Below are positions 5,571 through 9,591 of a stretch of DNA of 9,591 bases, piece by piece. A program made the position numbers and the translations under genes. The number at the start of each line of letters is the position of its first letter. Position 1 is the stretch's first letter. The notes under the pieces are model-generated. The model worked only from the letters and a program-made list of their open reading frames with translations, had not been told where the DNA came from and did no database searches. This stretch comes from Actinomycetota bacterium (GTDB taxonomy: Bacteria; Actinomycetota; Aquicultoria; Aquicultorales; Aquicultoraceae), in assembly GCA_030017355.1 (NCBI GenBank), contig JASEIR010000085.1, positions 1 through 9,591 on the forward strand, written 5' to 3'.

Positions 5571-5616
5571 TAAACTAGCCTCGCTCTTAGTTAAGATACT
5601 TATACCTGCTTCTATT

Positions 5617-5645
5617 AGCCTATATTTGTAAAGATGATATGTCAA
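5617..5645 (-). promoter_or_regulatory. Possible promoter of FKBP copy B
   Basis: On the minus strand a perfect -35 hexamer TTGACA (5645-5640) is followed after 17 bases by TAGGCT (5622-5617), or after 15 bases by TATAGG (5624-5619). The -10 match is modest. If used, the message starts near 5610, which would exclude the longer TTG-initiated reading frame. Confidence 0.35.
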
Positions 5646-5710
5646 ACAGATGTTTTATGCAGCGTTTAACTTCTTGCTACAACCGCAAATTAGCTAACTT
5701 CCAAGCAAAG

Positions 5711-6229
5711 CTACCCAAAAATCCAACCGCCGTATTCTTCAAAATAATACGCGGGGTCTTCGAGATATCTTTTGGAAGCAAATAGCAGGTCGTAATGCTC
5801 ATTTTCTTCAGATAGCATAAACCTTAAAAAAATCTCAACGCTCTCGTCCTTGTTTTCATCTAAAGCTTGTTCATAAAGCTCTCGGCTTTTTGATTCTAGC
5901 AGCATGGCCACATCGTAAATATCAAGGTCGTCGCTTTCAGGTGTAACGTTCTTTTTTGCTTCCTTCATTTTTTCTTGAACCAAGGCCTGGATTTTATCTG
6001 GTAGGTCTAAATTGCATTCTTCTTCCATATCAAAATCGCCTTTGCCCAGAAGGAAGTTATTGAAAGCCTCAATTTTTCTTATGTGGCCAACTTCCTCACC
6101 AGCTAGAAAAACAAGTACCCTTTTTGCAAAAGGGTCGGATACTCTGTCAATTAGCTGCCTGTAAAATGCTAGACCATTTAGCTCAAACTCAATAGCCGTT
6201 TTTAACGCCTCGCAATATGCTTGTTCCAT
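5711..6229 (-). CDS. Rubrerythrin-type ferritin-like di-iron protein (no rubredoxin domain)
   Basis: This 172-residue four-helix protein carries the paired di-iron motifs of the rubrerythrin/ferritin-like superfamily: an E in AIEFELNGLAFY (about 12-23), EEVGH (45-49), an E in LLESKSRELYEQA (110-122) and SEENEH (140-145). In the family the di-iron centre reduces peroxide or stores and oxidises iron in the cytoplasm, usually in anaerobes. There is no Cys-x-x-Cys rubredoxin module, so electrons must come from another protein. A charged linker (about residues 65-105) separates the halves and is longer than in minimal erythrins. The ATG at 6229 is preferred, nine bases after AAAGGA; the ATG at 6238 abuts that site too closely. 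It is divergent from tetR. Confidence 0.85.
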   Translation of the reverse strand: MEQAYCEALKTAIEFELNGLAFYRQLIDRVSDPFAKRVLVFLAGEEVGHIRKIEAFNNFLLGKGDFDMEEECNLDLPDKIQALVQEKMKEAKKNVTPESDDLDIYDVAMLLESKSRELYEQALDENKDESVEIFLRFMLSEENEHYDLLFASKRYLEDPAYYFEEYGGWIFG

Positions 6230-6260
6230 ATATGTCATTCCTTTCTAAAGCCTAAAACAC

Positions 6261-6289
6261 AATCTATCTCTTATTGCTCTTTTACGCAA
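6261..6289 (-). promoter_or_regulatory. Possible promoter of the rubrerythrin-type gene
   Basis: On the minus strand TTGCGT (6289-6284) and TAGATT (6266-6261) are separated by exactly 17 bases, about 30 bases upstream of the start codon. Both hexamers are only moderate matches. The tetR operators lie about 60 bases further upstream of this promoter. Confidence 0.3.
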
Positions 6290-6350
6290 GGGAGTAGCTC
6301 GTAAACTTTTATTATCTGCCCCTTTCTATTCTTGCTTCAAATTCCAATTT

Positions 6351-6388
6351 TTGACCATTCGGTCGAAAATTATTGACCAGCCGGTCGA
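6351..6388. promoter_or_regulatory. Two tandem TetR-type operators
   Basis: Two copies of TTGACCANNCGGTCGAAAAT occur. Each contains the inverted repeat GACC-N4-GGTC: 6353-6364 with spacer ATTC, and 6375-6386 with spacer AGCC. Their centres are 22 bases apart, about two helical turns, so two dimers could bind the same face of the DNA. Placement over the tetR promoter, directly before a tetR gene, makes autoregulation the natural reading. Confidence 0.8.
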
Positions 6389-6400
6389 AAATAATATAAT
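6373..6400 (+). promoter_or_regulatory. Promoter of the tetR-hlyD-hlyD operon
   Basis: TTGACC (-35, 6373-6378) and a perfect TATAAT (-10, 6395-6400) are 16 bases apart. The -35 box is inside the second operator, so bound repressor would block RNA polymerase directly. The start codon of tetR is 56 bases past the -10 box. Confidence 0.78.
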
Positions 6401-6455
6401 TAAAGCTAGCTACAAGTAATGCCTTGTTTTAGAGATCTCATGCAAAGGAGTTAAG

Positions 6456-7109
6456 TTGACCCAATTTAACGCTGATACAGATAGCTTAATAAATTTGCTT
6501 GCTGATGATTCGCGCCAGATGAGTAAAAGCGAGAAGACGCGTCTTAAGATAATGGCAAGCGCCGCAAAGGCTTTCAATGAAAAGGGATTTAGTGAAACCT
6601 CAATACAAGAGATTGCAGATAACGCTGGTGTTGCAAAAGGAACAATTTATTACTATGTCGAGAAGAAAGAGGACCTTGTCTTGATGCTGGTCCAGTTTAG
6701 TAAAGCAAGATTGTTCTCAAAAATTGAAAAGGGTATTGCAAGATCAGCGACAGCCTCGGAAAAGCTCGAGGCGGTTATTCGCAGCCATCTGAAAGTAATA
6801 AAAATAGTTGGTCCAATTATGCCCTTCTTTGTGTTGAATATAGTAAAAGAGAATTCCAGACTCAAGAAACTGATTGGCGAGCTTCGTGAAGAATATTTAA
6901 ATATTCTTGTATCAATAATTGATGAAGGGGTTGCTTCAGGGGAATTTAAGCAGGTTGATTCAAAGAAAATAGCGGTGGCAATTCTTGGTCTAATTATTGG
7001 CCAGCTTTTTCAATATAGAATTTTCACCGGTAAATTTAATACCAAAGCAATTGCAGAGACAACGACAAGTTTAATGCTGCATGGGTTAAGGAGAGGCGAT
7101 GAGGGTTAA
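6456..7109 (+). CDS. TetR/AcrR-family transcriptional repressor
   Basis: The 217-residue protein has a classic N-terminal TetR DNA-binding domain: TRLKIMASAAKAFNEKGFSE (28-47), then the helix-turn-helix SIQEIADNAGVAKGTIYYYV (49-68) and KKEDLV. The remaining helical C-terminal part (about 80-217) is the ligand-binding and dimer domain; its ligand is unknown. A 20-residue polar extension precedes the HTH domain. The TTG start follows AAAGGAG (6444-6450) by five bases. Two inverted-repeat operators lie over its own promoter, and its last 11 bases overlap the first adaptor gene, so it very likely represses itself and the two adaptors until an inducing compound binds. The arrangement resembles the E. 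coli cecR-ybhG locus. Confidence 0.93.
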   Translation: MTQFNADTDSLINLLADDSRQMSKSEKTRLKIMASAAKAFNEKGFSETSIQEIADNAGVAKGTIYYYVEKKEDLVLMLVQFSKARLFSKIEKGIARSATASEKLEAVIRSHLKVIKIVGPIMPFFVLNIVKENSRLKKLIGELREEYLNILVSIIDEGVASGEFKQVDSKKIAVAILGLIIGQLFQYRIFTGKFNTKAIAETTTSLMLHGLRRGDEG

Positions 7110-8508
7110 GGTTTTGTGGGTGACAGCAACAGCTTTTTTAATCGCGATCTCCTCTATGTTTTTTGCTGAAGCAGGACAGAATGCTCATGTTATTGAGGCA
7201 TCGGGTGTTCTGGAAGAAGAGAAGGTTACCGTCAGCGTTCCGGTGGAGTTGGCTTTGATAGATATAGATCAGATGGGTCAGAGCATCCAGAATAGCCAGC
7301 TTAACCAGAGCAGCAAGGCTAGCCAGTTTGGCCAGGGCAACAAGAGCGACCGAGTGAAGTCACCATATGACCGATCGCTAATTCAAAGAGCGTTAGGGAT
7401 GGTTAGCACAGTAGAGGTTAGTCCAGGTAGCCTGGTTAGAAAGGGAGACGCCTTATTTGTGCTTGATCGCAACATGGCTCAAGCGAACTTGAAAAAAGCG
7501 CAAGCGCAATATGACTTAATAAGCGCACAGATAGATAGCATGGGAGATAAAAGTAGCGACCTTGCTGATAAAATGGGTAAGCTGCAGAGTGCAGAAGAAG
7601 AGCTTAAGTCAAAGCGAGCTCAGGCTCAGCGTTTGTTTTCTGCAAATTATAGCCAGGGTCAGGCAAAAATCTCTCAGCTAGAAGAAAATCTGGCATCTGT
7701 GCAAGCAAGCTTGAAGCAAGCTGAATCAGGGCTTTTGGCAGCCCAGGCAGCTGAGGCTCAAGCCAGAAAATTGTTGAAAGAAGCAGAAGCGCTTCCTGAC
7801 AGCAATCCTAAAAAAGCTGAGCAAGTTCAGCAGGCAAATGCTATGATTAATCAATCAATTCAAAAGCAGGAGACGCTAAAGGGGGCTATAAACCAGTTAG
7901 TTGCGGCAAAAAGCCGGTTAGAGCAAGGGATCAGCAAAGCAAAGTATGGTCTCGAATCGGGAAGGCGTATTTTTAACGCGAACCTCAAAAAAATAGATGC
8001 AGCCTTAGATAAGCTATCAAACGGTCAGCAAAACCTTAAGGATGGCATCAAGACGATATCGAAAAAGGCGCAGGCACTTAAGAGCAGGAAGGACCAAGCT
8101 GAAATCAACTTGAAAGTAGCAAAAAAAGTTCTTGATGCCACAGTAGTCAGGGCTAAAAGCTCGGGTAGAGTTAAAGGTCTTAAAATAGCTGTAGGCTCGG
8201 TTGTATATCCAGGACAAAATGTTATGACAATTACGCAAGATGACCGGCTAAAGCTATGCATTTATATCCCTCTTGCTAATGCCAGCTATGTTAAGAGGGG
8301 CAAATCAGTAGATGTTATGGTTGATGCTGAACCTGGTAAAGTGTTCAAAGGTAAGGTTGTGGAAGTAGACGAAAGAGCAGTATTTGCGCCATCCAACATA
8401 ACAACGCGTGAGCTTGAGCTAGTAAGAGTTGTGAAAGTAACGGTTGAAGTTATCAATGAGGATGGCATATTAAAAGATGGCATGCCTGCTGATGCAAGGA
8501 TATATTAG
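7099..8508 (+). CDS. HlyD/YbhG-type membrane fusion protein with long coiled coil (adaptor 1)
   Basis: This 469-residue exported adaptor has a signal peptide or anchor (1-25, ending in the cleavable-looking FFAEA), a split lipoyl domain (ASGVLEEEKVTVSVPV, 34-49, and GMVSTVEVSPGSLVRKGDAL, 100-119), a long alpha-helical hairpin rich in A, K, Q and E (about 125-345), the second lipoyl half (ATVVRAKSSGRVKGLKIAVG, 347-366) and a beta-barrel ending in LKDGMPADARIY. Such proteins link an inner-membrane exporter to the outside. Between the first strand and the rest of the lipoyl domain lies an unusual Q/N/S-rich segment (58-84). AAGGAG (7088-7093) precedes the ATG by five bases; the gene overlaps tetR by 11 bases. 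The helical hairpin is much longer than in adaptor 2. Confidence 0.88.
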   Translation: MRVKVLWVTATAFLIAISSMFFAEAGQNAHVIEASGVLEEEKVTVSVPVELALIDIDQMGQSIQNSQLNQSSKASQFGQGNKSDRVKSPYDRSLIQRALGMVSTVEVSPGSLVRKGDALFVLDRNMAQANLKKAQAQYDLISAQIDSMGDKSSDLADKMGKLQSAEEELKSKRAQAQRLFSANYSQGQAKISQLEENLASVQASLKQAESGLLAAQAAEAQARKLLKEAEALPDSNPKKAEQVQQANAMINQSIQKQETLKGAINQLVAAKSRLEQGISKAKYGLESGRRIFNANLKKIDAALDKLSNGQQNLKDGIKTISKKAQALKSRKDQAEINLKVAKKVLDATVVRAKSSGRVKGLKIAVGSVVYPGQNVMTITQDDRLKLCIYIPLANASYVKRGKSVDVMVDAEPGKVFKGKVVEVDERAVFAPSNITTRELELVRVVKVTVEVINEDGILKDGMPADARIY

Positions 8509-8519
8509 GAGGACTTGTT

Positions 8520-9296
8520 ATGAAACACAAAAGGCTCGTTTTAGTTCCTTTGGTTTTAGTAATACTTGGAGCAGCTGGAATTGGATGGTATCTCTACCAG
8601 GCAAATCAGAATTCTTCAAATGGCAAGATAGAGGGCTCAGGAACTATAGAGGCTGTAGATCTCAATATCAGCTCCCGTCTTTCCGCTGAGGTAAAGGCTG
8701 TTAAAGTTCGCGAAGGAGAGCATGTTAAAAAGGGAGATGTGCTGGTAGTTCTTGATGATAGCATCTTGAAAGATCAGGTAGCTGCGGCAAAAGCTGGCGT
8801 TGAAGCGGCACAGGCAACGCTTGACGATGCGCAGACAAATTCCGAGAAAAAATTGGCAGAGGCGCAGCTTCAGCAAGCAAAAGCAAATCTTTCCATGGCG
8901 GAAATTCAAGCCTCATATGCGATTATTAAATCTCCAATTGATGGCTCTATAATCAGCCTACCAGTTTTAGAAGGTGAAGTGGCAAGCCCTGGTTCCACGC
9001 TAGCCGTAATTGGCAAAACTTCTGAACTTGATTTAACCATCTATGTAGATGAGAAAGAATTGGGAAGGGTTAAAATAGGGGATGAAGCTAAAGTAGAGGT
9101 TGATTCATATCCAAACAAGCATTTCAAGGGCAAAGTTATAGAGATTGCCTCCGAGCCCGAGTTTACCCCTCAGAATGTCCAGACAAAAGAACAAAGAACC
9201 AACCTTGTTTTTGCTGTTACTATTAGGGTTGATAACAAAAATGGTTTACTAAAGCCAGGAATGCCAGCTGATGCAATATTAATGAGTGGTGAATAG
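8520..9296 (+). CDS. HlyD/YbhG-type membrane fusion protein (adaptor 2)
   Basis: This 258-residue adaptor has an N-terminal membrane anchor (about 5-26, not clearly cleaved), a lipoyl half SGTIEAVDLNISSRLSAEVK (40-59) with VREGEHVKKGDVLVVLDD (63-80), a short helical hairpin (81-132), the second lipoyl half YAIIKSPIDGSIISLPVLEG (133-152) and a barrel and proximal domain (168-256). EFTPQNVQTKEQR (214-226) and LLKPGMPADA (243-252) are typical of YbhG-like adaptors of ABC-type exporters. It starts 11 bases after adaptor 1; the AGGAGG site (8507-8512) overlaps that gene's TAG stop, which suggests translational coupling. The two adaptors share the C-terminal pattern but differ nearly twofold in length. 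No ATPase or permease gene is visible downstream within the window. Confidence 0.92.
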   Translation: MKHKRLVLVPLVLVILGAAGIGWYLYQANQNSSNGKIEGSGTIEAVDLNISSRLSAEVKAVKVREGEHVKKGDVLVVLDDSILKDQVAAAKAGVEAAQATLDDAQTNSEKKLAEAQLQQAKANLSMAEIQASYAIIKSPIDGSIISLPVLEGEVASPGSTLAVIGKTSELDLTIYVDEKELGRVKIGDEAKVEVDSYPNKHFKGKVIEIASEPEFTPQNVQTKEQRTNLVFAVTIRVDNKNGLLKPGMPADAILMSGE

Positions 9297-9340
9297 GTGA
9301 ATTGGTAAAACCGATTTTTGGTGAAGGGATGAAAGGATTA

Positions 9341-9409
9341 TCATTGCGAGGAGATTGCCACGGCGTTGGAGCCTGTTGCGAGCGAAGCGTGGCAAACGCC
9401 TCGCAATGA
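9341..9409. repeat. Hairpin-forming dispersed repeat, full copy
   Basis: The ends TCATTGCGAGG (9341-9351) and CCTCGCAATGA (9399-9409) are exact inverted copies. Inside them GCCACG (9357-9362) pairs with CGTGGC (9388-9393), with a 5/5 internal loop between. The result is a long interrupted stem around a 25-base centre. Repeats starting CATTGCGAG are, from general knowledge, seen in intergenic positions in many bacterial genomes, and the shape is REP- or MITE-like. No transposase is nearby. Confidence 0.8.
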
Positions 9410-9431
9410 CAGATGGGGATCAGTAGGTTTA

Positions 9432-9469
9432 TCATTGCGAGGAGCCCGTTAGGGCGACGCGGCAATCTC
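9432..9469. repeat. Hairpin-forming dispersed repeat, variant or partial copy
   Basis: The element begins with TCATTGCGAGGAG (9432-9444), identical over twelve bases and close in the next to the start of the full copy, then has a small hairpin GCCC-GTTA-GGGC (9444-9455) and ends in GGCAATCTC (9461-9469), the inverse of GAGATTGCC in the full copy (9351-9359). It appears to be a shortened or rearranged family member in the same intergenic stretch. Confidence 0.7.
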
Positions 9470-9473
9470 AAAT

Positions 9474-9514
9474 AAAGAGCAGGCCGGAGACGGGAGACAG
9501 GAGACGGGCAAAAG
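9474..9514 (+). repeat. GA-rich dispersed repeat
   Basis: This low-complexity block is built on GGAGACGGGAGACAGGAGAC. A diverged copy in the opposite orientation lies at 1122-1180, sharing the flanking words AAAGAGCAG and GGGCA(G)AAAAG. The GAGAC unit recurs internally three times. No coding or structural role is evident. Confidence 0.6.
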
Positions 9515-9568
9515 ATGAGGGCAAGGGTCCAGATTTGGGTCTAGAAAGCGGGTATCACCCTCCCCTAG

Positions 9569-9589
9569 CCCCTCCCCTCAAGGGAGGGG
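9569..9589. repeat. CT/GA inverted repeat at window edge
   Basis: CCCCTCCC (9569-9576) and GGGAGGGG (9582-9589) are exact inverted copies around a five-base loop, and CCCTCCCCTAG just upstream repeats the left arm directly. No T-run is visible before the window ends, so I class it as an interspersed inverted repeat rather than a terminator. Confidence 0.6.
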
Positions 9590-9591
9590 AA

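Larger units (their letters stand above)
9297..9591. other. Gene-free, repeat-rich end of the window
   Basis: No believable reading frame is present in these 295 bases. They contain two related hairpin-forming repeats (9341-9409 and 9432-9469), a GA-rich repeat (9474-9514) also found inverted near 1122-1180, and a CT/GA inverted repeat at the window edge (9569-9589). No clear intrinsic terminator with a T-run was found for the tetR operon. Confidence 0.7.

Noticed and set aside
5571..5645. Longer FKBP copy B starting at TTG 5645
   Set aside because: The extra 25 residues have no counterpart in copy A, no ribosome site precedes the TTG, and the TTG lies in a probable -35 box.
8017..8261. Two overlapping minus-strand ORFs inside adaptor 1
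   Set aside because: They lie wholly within a well-supported coding region and translate to low-complexity, family-free sequence.
9223..9471. Minus-strand ORF of 82 residues at the repeat cluster
   Set aside because: It runs through the hairpin repeats and the end of adaptor 2, with no ribosome site and a translation that looks like repeat-derived sequence.

Overview
The window (roughly 40% GC by eye) carries eleven genes plus the 3' end of a twelfth, from a motile anaerobe-like bacterium. The gene set (chemoreceptor, DsrE2-type sulfur protein, rubrerythrin-like protein, cytochrome c assembly proteins) and the frequent TTG/GTG starts behind strong AGGAGG-type Shine-Dalgarno sequences suggest a Gram-positive-affiliated lineage such as a deep-branching actinobacterium or Firmicutes relative. 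That placement is inference; no marker gene fixes it. No rRNA, tRNA, CRISPR array or transposase gene was seen.

Layout. 1-458: 3' end of a methyl-accepting chemotaxis protein. 543-1091: stand-alone pyrE (orotate phosphoribosyltransferase). 1092-1420: gene-free stretch with a degenerate GA/CT-rich repeat, an A+T palindrome and a promoter with a near-perfect dyad. 1421-1912: DsrE2-family sulfur-relay-like protein, closed by a strong intrinsic terminator (1991-2040). 2044-2930 (minus): SlyD-like FKBP and a STAS-domain protein lacking the phosphorylatable serine. 3120-4991 (plus): a three-gene unit made of a CcsA/CcmF-superfamily membrane protein with an altered tryptophan-rich motif, a 45-residue basic ORF overlapping its stop codon, and a six-helix membrane protein. 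I read the two membrane proteins as the N- and C-terminal halves of a split CcmF-like haem lyase. 4980-5068: six-copy 14-bp tandem repeat running out of the last gene. 5103-6229 (minus): a second SlyD-like FKBP with a lysine-rich tail, and a rubrerythrin-type ferritin-like protein. 6351-9296 (plus): a TetR repressor, two operators over a good promoter, and two HlyD/YbhG-type membrane fusion proteins, all apparently one operon. 9297-9591: no gene, but a cluster of dispersed hairpin repeats.

How they fit together. The TetR-HlyD-HlyD operon looks like the regulatory and adaptor part of an ABC-type exporter (compare E. coli cecR-ybhG), but no ATPase or permease is visible before the repeat cluster that ends the window. 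The split CcmF-like unit would act in haem delivery to c-type cytochromes. The most unusual points are that unit with its small overlapping ORF, the paired operators in front of tetR, the dyad at the dsrE2 promoter, and the two adaptors in tandem without a transporter.
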